Shown piece after piece: positions 57,344-64,000 of a stretch of DNA of 64,000 nucleotides; the stretch's first letter is position 1; every line of letters starts with the position of its first letter. Source of the stretch: Betaproteobacteria bacterium MOLA814 (lineage in GTDB: Bacteria; Pseudomonadota; Gammaproteobacteria; Burkholderiales; Burkholderiaceae_C); contig AYMW01000002.1 in assembly GCA_000496475.1 (NCBI GenBank), forward strand, positions 248,001 through 312,000. The letters are read 5' to 3'. Made by a program: the position numbers and the translations under genes. The notes below the pieces were generated by a model that was given only the letters and a program-made list of their open reading frames with translations, had not been told where the DNA came from and did no database searches.

Positions 57344-58129
57344 ATGAATCTGCAATCTGTTCCACCAAGCCAAGGCGTCCAATGGGTGCGCTTGGGTGTT
57401 AAAACCTTTATCCGTCAGCCACTTGCGCTGGGTGGCTTGTTTTTCTTATTCATGGGCGTCGTATCCGTGTTGTCCATGGTGCCTGTTTTAGGCAGCGCCC
57501 TGTCTTTGCTGGTCCTGCCAGCGGCTAGTTTGGGACTGATCAACGCAGCTCGTCTGGCCTCAACTGGTAGTTTTCCACTGCCCATTACGCTGATCAGTGC
57601 TTTTACCTCAGGCCCAGTCAAGCGCAATGCCATGTTGCAGCTCGGTGTGCTCTACACAGCGGCATTCTTAGGCATTATTGGCATCACTATGCTGGTTGAT
57701 GGTGGGCAGTTTGCAGGTCTGTACATGCTGGGTGAACCGCTCACGGAAGCCATGGTGCTAGAGGGCAGCTTCATCACGGCCTTATGGGTTGGGTTGCTGC
57801 TGTATGTCCCCATGGCAGTGGTTTTTTGGCACGCGCCTGCCTTGGTGTTTTGGCATGATGTGACCCCGGCTCAAAGCTTGTTTTACAGCGCCATGGCCTG
57901 TTGGCGTAACAAAAGCGCCATGCTGTTGTACCTGATCACTTGGATGGCTGTGATCACTGGAACTGGCTTGGTCATTAGCCTGATAGCTGGCATGTTGGGA
58001 GGGCCGGCTGTGATCAACTTGCTGCTGATGCCGGCCACAATGATCATGGCAGCGATGTTTTTTGCGTCTATTTACTTCACCTACCAAGACAGCTTTTCAG
58101 GCACTGAGCCTGTGGATATCAAGGCATAG
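57344..58129 (+). CDS. BPSS1780-family membrane protein
   Basis: Integral membrane protein of unknown function, 261 residues with about six hydrophobic segments (starting GGLFFLFMGVVSVLSMVPVLG). The N-terminal stretch VPPSQGVQWVRLGVKTFIRQPLAL and the FWHAPALVFWHDVTPAQSLFYS segment are typical of the BPSS1780 family of Burkholderiales. It follows thrB by 15 bases and converges on uvrD 18 bases away. Confidence 0.85.
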   Translation: MNLQSVPPSQGVQWVRLGVKTFIRQPLALGGLFFLFMGVVSVLSMVPVLGSALSLLVLPAASLGLINAARLASTGSFPLPITLISAFTSGPVKRNAMLQLGVLYTAAFLGIIGITMLVDGGQFAGLYMLGEPLTEAMVLEGSFITALWVGLLLYVPMAVVFWHAPALVFWHDVTPAQSLFYSAMACWRNKSAMLLYLITWMAVITGTGLVISLIAGMLGGPAVINLLLMPATMIMAAMFFASIYFTYQDSFSGTEPVDIKA

Positions 58130-58147
58130 GCTGCGCTTTTTAACGCG

Positions 58148-60529
58148 CTACACCACAGTTAGTTTGGCCACCGACAAGGCCAGCCACTTGGTACCGTGCC
58201 TTGTGAAGTTAACTTGCGCGCGCGCATCGTCACCCTGGCCCTCAATGGCCAACACCTTGCCCTCTCCAAACTTGTTGTGAAAGACAGTTACGCCTGCTCG
58301 GATACCTTGGGCCTTATCGCCTCGGTCGCTGGGCTGCAATGCCTTGGCTGACTCAGCACTGGTGTCTCCATGCCACGCAGGCGACCAAGCCGGTGAAACC
58401 TGCTGGCCGGCGAAACGCCCCGCTTTGTCAAAACCACTGTTCCAAGCTTTTTGACTATTGGCAACCATAGGGCTGGCAAAGCTGCCTGTGGGTGGTGACA
58501 GCCACTTGAGGGTATTTTCTGGCAACTCATCAAAGAAACGGCTGCGAATGTTGTACCGGGTTTGGCCGTGGAGCATGCGGGTCTGTGAGTGGCTTAAGTA
58601 CAGACGTTTGCGCCCACGGGTAATAGCCACATACATCAAGCGGCGCTCCTCTTCGACGCCATCTAGATCCGTCAAAGCGCGCTCATTGGGGAACAAGCCC
58701 TCTTCCAGACCCGTGATAAATACCACGTCAAATTCCAAACCCTTGGACGCGTGCACAGTCATCAGCTGCACAGCTTCTGTCCCCGCTTGCGCTTGGTTGT
58801 CGCCTGCCTCTAGCGCCGCGTGTGTCAAGAATGCGGCCAATGGAGACAACACCTCGCCCGTGTCAGCTTGCAAGCCAAGCTGCGCCCTTAGATCTGAACT
58901 CAATGGCTCAACAGTGCCGGCTACTTCGTCAATAGGCATGGCCACAGCCTCTTTGCCAAAGCCCTCTTGCGTGACGAAGCTTTCAGCGGCGTTGACCAAC
59001 TCTCCCAGGTTCTCAAGACGGTCTTCGCCTTCACGCTCGGTTTCATAGTGGGTGAGCAAGCTGCTCATATCCAGCACCAATTCAATAATTTCGCGCAGCG
59101 TTTTGCCAACGGTTTGCTCGCGCATCACGTCAATCTTGGCGACAAAGGCACGCAAATTGGTGCCGGCTTTACCCCCCACAGCATCTACCGCATCGGCCAG
59201 TGCACACTGGTGTGAGCGCGCAGCGTCTTGCAACTGCTCAATGCTGCGCGCACCAATACCGCGCGGGGGAAAATTAACCACGCGTAAAAAACTGGTGTCA
59301 TCGCGCGTGTTTTCCAACAGCCTTAAGTACGCCAAAGCGTGTTTAATTTCTGCGCGCTCAAAAAACCGCAAACCACCATAAACCCGATAAGGAATGCTGT
59401 TGTTGAACAAACCAGTTTCAATCACCCGACTTTGTGCATTGCTGCGGTACAAAATCGCTATCTCTTGGCGCGGGACACCTTCTCGCACCAGTTGCTTGAT
59501 TTCGTCCATCAACCAGTCCGCCTCAGCGTAGTCGCTGGGTGCTTCCTTGACCCGTACCAATTCACCCGCACCAGCTTCAGTGCGCAGGTTTTTGCCCAAT
59601 CTTGACGTGTTGTTGCTGATCAGTGCATTGGCCGTGTCCAAAATATTGCTACAACTGCGGTAGTTGTGTTCCAACTTAATGTGATGCTTGACATCAAACT
59701 CGCGCACAAAATCGGCCATATTGCCGACGCGGGCGCCCCTAAAAGCGTAAATGCTTTGGTCATCATCGCCTACAGCCAGCATGGCATTTCCACCGCCTGC
59801 CAGCAACTTGAGCCACTCGTATTGCAAGCGGTTGGTGTCTTGGAACTCGTCAACCAAAATATGTCGGAAACGGCGCTGGTAGTGCTGCGCAACCAATGGG
59901 TTGTCTCGCAGCAATTCGTAGCTGCGTAAAATAAGTTCACCAAAATCCACCACCCCTTCGCGCTGGCATTGCGCCTCGTACAGCTCATAAAGCTCCACTT
60001 TTTTGCGGGTGTCGTCATCACGAACCTGGATATCACTGGGTCGCATGCCATCTTCTTTGGCGCCGGCAATGAACCGAACCAATTGCTTGGGTGGGAAACG
60101 CTCATCGTCGACTTTGTATTGCTTACACAAGCGCTTCACAGCCGACAACTGGTCTTGGGTGTCTAAAATCTGAAAGGTTTGCGGCAAATTAACCAGCTTG
60201 TGATGTGCACGCAGCAAGCGGTTACACAAACCGTGAAAGGTCCCAATCCACATGCCACGCACATTGACTGGCAACATGGCACCCAAGCGGGTCATCATCT
60301 CTTTTGCAGCCTTGTTGGTGAAGGTGACCGCCAGCAATCCTCCAGGCGTGATTTGACCCGTTTGCAACAACCAAGCAATACGGGTCGTCAGCACCCGTGT
60401 TTTGCCAGAACCCGCACCAGCCAAAATCAAGGCGTGCACGGGCGGCAAACTTACAGCCGCCATTTGTTCAGGGTTAAGGCCTTTGAGCAAGGGGGAGATG
60501 GCAGCTTGAGGGGTAGGCATTTCAGACAT
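58148..60529 (-). CDS. uvrD: ATP-dependent DNA helicase II (UvrD/PcrA)
   Basis: SF1 3'-5' helicase for nucleotide-excision and mismatch repair. Motifs over 793 residues: Q-motif LNPEQMAAV, Walker A AGAGSGKTR, Walker B VDEFQDTN, motif III VGDDDQSIYAFRGA, motif IV HKIKLEHNYRS-like EHNYRSC, motif V VHASKGLEFDVVFI, motif VI YVAITRGRKRLYL, and a C-terminal Tudor-like fragment (AGVTVFHNKFGEGKVLAIEG). I use the ATG at 60529 (MSEMPTPQAAISPL); the in-frame ATG at 60520 has a better-placed AAGG. The frame runs further upstream but the extra ~60 residues look untranslated. Confidence 0.95.
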   Translation of the reverse strand: MSEMPTPQAAISPLLKGLNPEQMAAVSLPPVHALILAGAGSGKTRVLTTRIAWLLQTGQITPGGLLAVTFTNKAAKEMMTRLGAMLPVNVRGMWIGTFHGLCNRLLRAHHKLVNLPQTFQILDTQDQLSAVKRLCKQYKVDDERFPPKQLVRFIAGAKEDGMRPSDIQVRDDDTRKKVELYELYEAQCQREGVVDFGELILRSYELLRDNPLVAQHYQRRFRHILVDEFQDTNRLQYEWLKLLAGGGNAMLAVGDDDQSIYAFRGARVGNMADFVREFDVKHHIKLEHNYRSCSNILDTANALISNNTSRLGKNLRTEAGAGELVRVKEAPSDYAEADWLMDEIKQLVREGVPRQEIAILYRSNAQSRVIETGLFNNSIPYRVYGGLRFFERAEIKHALAYLRLLENTRDDTSFLRVVNFPPRGIGARSIEQLQDAARSHQCALADAVDAVGGKAGTNLRAFVAKIDVMREQTVGKTLREIIELVLDMSSLLTHYETEREGEDRLENLGELVNAAESFVTQEGFGKEAVAMPIDEVAGTVEPLSSDLRAQLGLQADTGEVLSPLAAFLTHAALEAGDNQAQAGTEAVQLMTVHASKGLEFDVVFITGLEEGLFPNERALTDLDGVEEERRLMYVAITRGRKRLYLSHSQTRMLHGQTRYNIRSRFFDELPENTLKWLSPPTGSFASPMVANSQKAWNSGFDKAGRFAGQQVSPAWSPAWHGDTSAESAKALQPSDRGDKAQGIRAGVTVFHNKFGEGKVLAIEGQGDDARAQVNFTRHGTKWLALSVAKLTVV

Positions 60530-60831
60530 GCCTTGATTGTAGAAAGTTATAAACGCATGGCGAGAACAGATGGCTGAAGAACCTGTAAAGAAGGGGTGGG
60601 TTGGTAAATATAGGTATAATCCCTTTGCTGAAGCAAATGCGACAGCAGCACCTCCGGACCACGGCGGCATGTCGCAACGATATGTATGGGCACAGCGCCT
60701 CGCCAACTCTTATCCGCAAGGACTGCACACCAAATGTTCGCCCAAACAGTTTGCCCAGCTGCCTTGAGTTGCCATTGTCTTGCCCCATCTATTGGTGAGG
60801 TCAGGCTGTTTGCCGACTCAATGACGCTTGT

Positions 60832-60853
60832 GTTGTCGACTGATGTCGACAAC
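60832..60853. repeat. Perfect palindrome upstream of rpoD
   Basis: Arms GTTGTCGAC (60832-60840) and GTCGACAAC (60845-60853) around TGAT: 9-bp perfect arms, about 90-110 bases before the rpoD start. It directly abuts a consensus DnaA box. It looks like an operator for a dimeric repressor. Confidence 0.7.
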
Positions 60854-60862
60854 TTATCCACA
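60854..60862 (+). promoter_or_regulatory. Consensus DnaA box upstream of rpoD
   Basis: TTATCCACA matches the strong DnaA-binding 9-mer exactly. It touches the right end of the palindrome 60832-60853. A single box is not an origin, but could tie rpoD transcription to DnaA. Confidence 0.5.
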
Positions 60863-60939
60863 CATTCCGCCAATGTCAGCTTGGTTTAGTCTATAACGAC
60901 GTCCCGGCTGTACGTTCGATTGTTTACAGAGGGATCGAG

Positions 60940-63303
60940 ATGCCAGCCAGTAAGAAACCAGTTGCTAAGAAAGCGCCTGCTACAACAGCCGCGCCTAAAA
61001 TTGTCGTGAAAAAACCGACAAAAACTGTCGCCTCTAGCGTACCGAAACCCGCTGTAAAACCGGCGATCAAGAAAGCAACCTCAGTGACCAAACCCGTAGC
61101 TACAAAAGCCACTCCAGACAAAGCTGCCGCGGCCAAAACCGCAACAGCCAAAGCTACACCTGCTAAAAAAACAGTCATCACCAGCGCTGTCGCCAAACCT
61201 GCTGTCAAAGCTGCCGCGGTTAAAAAGCCTGCTGCAGCTAAGAAAACAGCAGCTAAGAACAAGGCCGCCAAAGCCGGTGGAAGAAACAACGACGACGATG
61301 ACATTGACCTGAGCGACCTTGAAGACGACTTAGCAGGGGAGCCTGAAGCTGTTGATGAGACCGCCAGCGACAAACCAGTCGAAAAAGTAAAACCACTTCG
61401 CATGAAAATCAGCAAGGCCAAAGAGCGTGCCTTGATGAAAGAATTTGGCCTAGAGACTGAAGACTTGTCGGAGGAAGAAACACTCAGCCGCCGTGCAAAT
61501 CTCAAGGCTCTCATTAAAATGGGAAAAACCGCTGGCTATCTGACGCACGGCGAAATCAACGACCACCTGCCAGACAAGCTGGTCAACCAAGAAACGCTTG
61601 AAGTCGTTGTGTCGCTGCTGTCCGACATGGGCGTGTCTGTGTACGAGCAAACACCTGATGCAGAAACCCTGCTGCTCAACAACACAACCGGTACAGCCGC
61701 GACTGAAGAAGAGGCCGAAGAAGAGGCCGAAGCTGCTTTGTCAACCGTAGACAGCGAGTTTGGCCGCACAACTGATCCTGTGCGCATGTACATGCGCGAA
61801 ATGGGTACTGTTGAGTTGCTGACGCGTGAAGGTGAAATTGAAATTGCCAAGCGCATTGAACAAGGCCTGACCGATATGGTCGAGTCCATTTCGGAATCAC
61901 CTGCAACCATTGCCGCTATCTTTGCGATGGTCGAAGAGATTCGCGAAGGCAAAGTGGTTATTTCTGCTGTGGTCGACGGCTTTGCCGATGCCAACGAAAA
62001 CGACGACTACGTTGCTGAGGAAGATTTTGACGAAGAGTACGACGACGACGACGGTAAAGGTGGCTCTAAGTCCCTCACAAAGCTGCTAGAAAAACTCAAA
62101 AACGAAGCCATTACCCGCTTCGACAACATGCGTGAACAGTTTGAAAAGCTGCACAAGGCATACGACAAAGAAGGCTGGGGCTCTCCCGCCTACTTGAAGG
62201 CTCAAAAGGCTATTACAGAACAACTGATGACAATTCGCTTCACGGCGAAAACCATTGACAAGCTCAGCAACATGGTCCGAGACCAAATTGATACAGTGCG
62301 CACCAAAGAGCGCATGTTGCGCCGCATTTTGGTTGACAAGTGCGGACTGCCACAAGAACGCTTCATCAAAGACTTTCCCGCCAACTTGCTCAATACAAAG
62401 TGGATTGAAAAAGAAGTCGCTGCGGGCAAGCCATGGAGCGTCATCATGGAGCGCAACATACCACCGGTACAGGAGCTGCAAACCGACTTGTCAACCATTC
62501 AGGCCAGCGTGGTGGTGCCGCTTCACCAGCTCAAGAGTATTCACAAGCGCATGATTCAGGGAGAAATCAACTCGCGCGGCGCCAAGCGTGAAATGATTGA
62601 AGCCAACTTGCGTTTGGTCATTTCTATTGCCAAAAAATACACCAACCGTGGTTTGCAATTCTTGGATTTGATTCAAGAAGGCAACATCGGTTTGATGAAA
62701 GCGGTTGACAAGTTTGAATACCGCCGTGGTTACAAGTTCTCGACCTATGCCACATGGTGGATTCGCCAAGCTATCACGCGTTCTATCGCTGATCAAGCTC
62801 GCACCATCCGCATTCCAGTGCACATGATTGAAACCATCAACAAGATGAACCGGCTCAGCCGCCAGCACTTGCAAGAGTTTGGTTTCGAGCCTGATGCCTC
62901 GGTTCTTGCAGAAAAGATGGAAATTCCAGAGGAGAAAATTCGCAAAATCATGAAGATAGCCAAAGAGCCAATCTCCATGGAAACACCAATCGGTGACGAC
63001 GACGACTCGCACTTAGGCGACTTCATCGAGGACACCGCCAACACCGCCCCCCTAGAAGCAGCGATGCAAGCTGGCTTGCGCGATGTGGTGAAAGATATCC
63101 TTGACAGCCTCACGCCACGCGAAGCCAAAGTGCTGCGCATGCGGTTCGGAATTGAAATGTCAACTGACCATACCTTGGAAGAGGTTGGTAAACAATTTGA
63201 TGTCACGCGTGAGCGCATTCGCCAAATAGAGTCAAAGGCAGTGCGTAAACTCAAACACCCTAGCCGGAGTGACAAACTGCGAAGCTTCATGGACTCTTTG
63301 TAA
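60940..63303 (+). CDS. rpoD: Housekeeping sigma factor RpoD (sigma-70)
   Basis: Directs RNA polymerase to most promoters. The 787 residues start with a ~110-residue Lys/Ala/Pro-rich basic tail (repeats such as KKPAVK and KAAAVKKP) typical of Burkholderiales, then an acidic linker, region 1.1, the non-conserved region with acidic runs (DDDDD near 370), region 2 ([20 protein letters not shown] with the -10-binding residues), region 3 ([15 protein letters not shown]) and region 4 ([20 protein letters not shown]). A GAGGGA ribosome site precedes the ATG. A terminator follows. Confidence 0.98.
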   Translation: MPASKKPVAKKAPATTAAPKIVVKKPTKTVASSVPKPAVKPAIKKATSVTKPVATKATPDKAAAAKTATAKATPAKKTVITSAVAKPAVKAAAVKKPAAAKKTAAKNKAAKAGGRNNDDDDIDLSDLEDDLAGEPEAVDETASDKPVEKVKPLRMKISKAKERALMKEFGLETEDLSEEETLSRRANLKALIKMGKTAGYLTHGEINDHLPDKLVNQETLEVVVSLLSDMGVSVYEQTPDAETLLLNNTTGTAATEEEAEEEAEAALSTVDSEFGRTTDPVRMYMREMGTVELLTREGEIEIAKRIEQGLTDMVESISESPATIAAIFAMVEEIREGKVVISAVVDGFADANENDDYVAEEDFDEEYDDDDGKGGSKSLTKLLEKLKNEAITRFDNMREQFEKLHKAYDKEGWGSPAYLKAQKAITEQLMTIRFTAKTIDKLSNMVRDQIDTVRTKERMLRRILVDKCGLPQERFIKDFPANLLNTKWIEKEVAAGKPWSVIMERNIPPVQELQTDLSTIQASVVVPLHQLKSIHKRMIQGEINSRGAKREMIEANLRLVISIAKKYTNRGLQFLDLIQEGNIGLMKAVDKFEYRRGYKFSTYATWWIRQAITRSIADQARTIRIPVHMIETINKMNRLSRQHLQEFGFEPDASVLAEKMEIPEEKIRKIMKIAKEPISMETPIGDDDDSHLGDFIEDTANTAPLEAAMQAGLRDVVKDILDSLTPREAKVLRMRFGIEMSTDHTLEEVGKQFDVTRERIRQIESKAVRKLKHPSRSDKLRSFMDSL

Positions 63304-63344
63304 GCGCTGTGGGGCGACGCCGGTTTTACTGCAGCCCCTCATAA

Positions 63345-63375
63345 AACGCCTCGGTTCTCAATCAACCGGGGCGTT
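63345..63375 (+). terminator. Terminator-like hairpin after rpoD
   Basis: AACGCCTCGGTT pairs with AACCGGGGCGTT (12 bp, one G-T) around a 7-base loop, 42 bases after the rpoD stop. The downstream T content is low, so termination may be partial. Confidence 0.65.
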
Positions 63376-63389
63376 GTCATTCATTGCTA

Positions 63390-63417
63390 TTGAAATTAAT
63401 TGCCACCGTCCCAATGT
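63390..63417 (+). promoter_or_regulatory. Heat-shock (sigma-32-type) promoter candidate for grpE
   Basis: TTGAAA at 63390-63395, a 14-base spacer, then CCCAATGT at 63410-63417, close to the sigma-32 consensus (TTGAAA, CCCCATNT). It lies about 75 bases before the grpE start. Confidence 0.6.
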
Positions 63418-63492
63418 GACACAACAGTTGCATGCGCCAAATGCGTTTGCTAGTGTCCCCAACTGCTAGTTATTGACTACCACACACACGAT

Positions 63493-64000
63493 ATGTCCGA
63501 CCAAAACGCTACCCCACCACAACCAACCCCAGAACAAGGGGGCGAACAAGCTGCAAACCAGTCAACCTCCCAAGCAGCAGGTAACAACCACAGCACAACT
63601 GGCGCAGATTTAGCGGCAGAGCTAGCCGCTGGCTTGCATGCGACGACAGAGCAATCAACCATGCCTAGCGAATTGCCGGCTGTATCTATTGAGTCGTTAC
63701 AAGCCGAGCTGATGGCCGCCAAAGAAGAGGCCAAAGATACGTTTTTGCGGGCAAAGGCCGATGTAGAAAATGCGCGTCGCCGTGCCGAGGAAGATGTGCA
63801 AAAATCACGGAAATTTGCAGTTGAAAGCTTTGCAGAAAGCCTGCTGCCAATTATTGACAGTTTCGACGCGGCCTTGGCCACAAACAACGCCACCGTAGAG
63901 CAAATGCGCGAAGGTATTGTGGCCACGCAACAGCAATTAACCAGTGCCTTGGAGCGCAACAAAGTAACCGCTATTGCGCCAGAGGCCGGCACAACATTTG
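63493..64000 (+). CDS. grpE: GrpE nucleotide-exchange factor, N-terminal part (cut by window edge)
   Basis: Cochaperone that exchanges nucleotide on DnaK. The frame opens at 63493 (MSDQNATPPQPTPEQGGEQA) with a ~60-residue Gln/Ala/Thr-rich disordered head, then the long dimer helix (LQAELMAAKEEAKDTFLRAK, ADVENARRRAEEDVQKSRKF), AVESFAESLLPIIDSFDAA and a helix leading to AIAPEAGTTF, the start of the C-terminal beta domain; at least a few dozen residues lie outside. No clear ribosome site is visible. A heat-shock-type promoter candidate precedes it, and dnaK-dnaJ would be expected to the right. Confidence 0.94.
   Translation, partial: MSDQNATPPQPTPEQGGEQAANQSTSQAAGNNHSTTGADLAAELAAGLHATTEQSTMPSELPAVSIESLQAELMAAKEEAKDTFLRAKADVENARRRAEEDVQKSRKFAVESFAESLLPIIDSFDAALATNNATVEQMREGIVATQQQLTSALERNKVTAIAPEAGTTF

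Larger units (their letters stand above)
60530..60939. other. Intergenic region between uvrD and rpoD
   Basis: About 410 bases between divergent genes. Open frames of 65-108 codons exist on both strands but none has protein features. A plus-strand TATAAT lies at 60615-60620 without a good -35. The part nearest rpoD holds a palindrome and a DnaA box (60832-60862). No LexA box is seen upstream of uvrD. dnaG, often upstream of rpoD, is not here. Confidence 0.6.

Noticed and set aside
60530..60706. N-terminal extension of uvrD
   Set aside because: The extra ~60 residues do not resemble UvrD and the usual N-terminus starts at 60529 or 60520.
60854..60862. Replication origin suggested by a DnaA box
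   Set aside because: Only one consensus box, no AT-rich unwinding region and no dnaA or dnaN nearby.
60547..60873. Open frames of 65-108 codons on both strands between uvrD and rpoD
   Set aside because: No ribosome site, no domain, odd residue composition; the region holds regulatory repeats instead.

Overview
The window is ordinary chromosome of a Gram-negative betaproteobacterium, most likely order Burkholderiales and close to Comamonadaceae. The evidence is the gene content and order: a three-lipoyl-domain pyruvate dehydrogenase operon (aceE-aceF-lpdA), the rpsB-to-lpxB envelope operon, a PhaR polyhydroxybutyrate repressor beside rimO, a BPSS1780-family membrane protein, the DUF2782-thrB pair beside polA, and a long Lys/Ala-rich N-terminus on RpoD. 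Base composition is close to even. I cannot name a genus. There is no phage, insertion sequence, integron, CRISPR array or toxin-antitoxin locus. Nearly every gene is a recognisable housekeeping or central-metabolism gene.

Layout. 1-7 kb: the start of sucA (cut by the left edge), a small lipoprotein, an ArsR-family regulator, prpE, an isochorismatase-like hydrolase, an NlpC/P60 peptidase and a TauE/SafE exporter. 7-17.9 kb: lpdA-aceF-aceE on the minus strand, divergent from a membrane PAS histidine kinase, its FixJ-type regulator and folD on the plus strand. 17.9-38.4 kb: one long minus-strand block read from rpsB through tsf, pyrH, frr, cdsA, dxr, rseP, bamA, skp, lpxD, fabZ, lpxA, lpxB, rnhB and a TrmH-type methyltransferase, then carA, carB, greA and a DUF4149 protein. 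This block joins translation, nucleotide supply, isoprenoid precursors, phospholipid and lipid A synthesis and outer-membrane assembly. 38.5-52 kb: amidase, YggT, rnr, tRNA-Leu(CAG), rimO, phaR, a RutE-like nitroreductase, tRNA-Val(GAC), relA, an alpha/beta hydrolase, 3-hydroxybutyrate dehydrogenase, a ZIP transporter and an exported dienelactone hydrolase. 52-64 kb: a glyoxalase II-like hydrolase, polA, a DUF2782 protein, thrB, a BPSS1780-family protein, uvrD, rpoD and the start of grpE (cut by the right edge).

How the genes connect: carbon flow and storage recur (sucA, pyruvate dehydrogenase and its neighbouring two-component system, prpE, phaR, bdhA), together with growth-rate control (relA, rpoD, rpsB-tsf) and envelope building.

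The observations most worth checking are: uppS is absent from its usual place between frr and cdsA, where a strong hairpin sits instead; three 8-base segments right after the rpsB stop codon can form mutually exclusive hairpins, like an attenuator in front of tsf; a perfect 9-bp-arm palindrome abuts a consensus DnaA box upstream of rpoD; an ATTC-N8-GAAT site upstream of prpE lies in the same cluster as a multi-cysteine ArsR regulator; and an uncharacterised sensor kinase/FixJ pair diverges from aceE. I see no clearly new multi-gene system.
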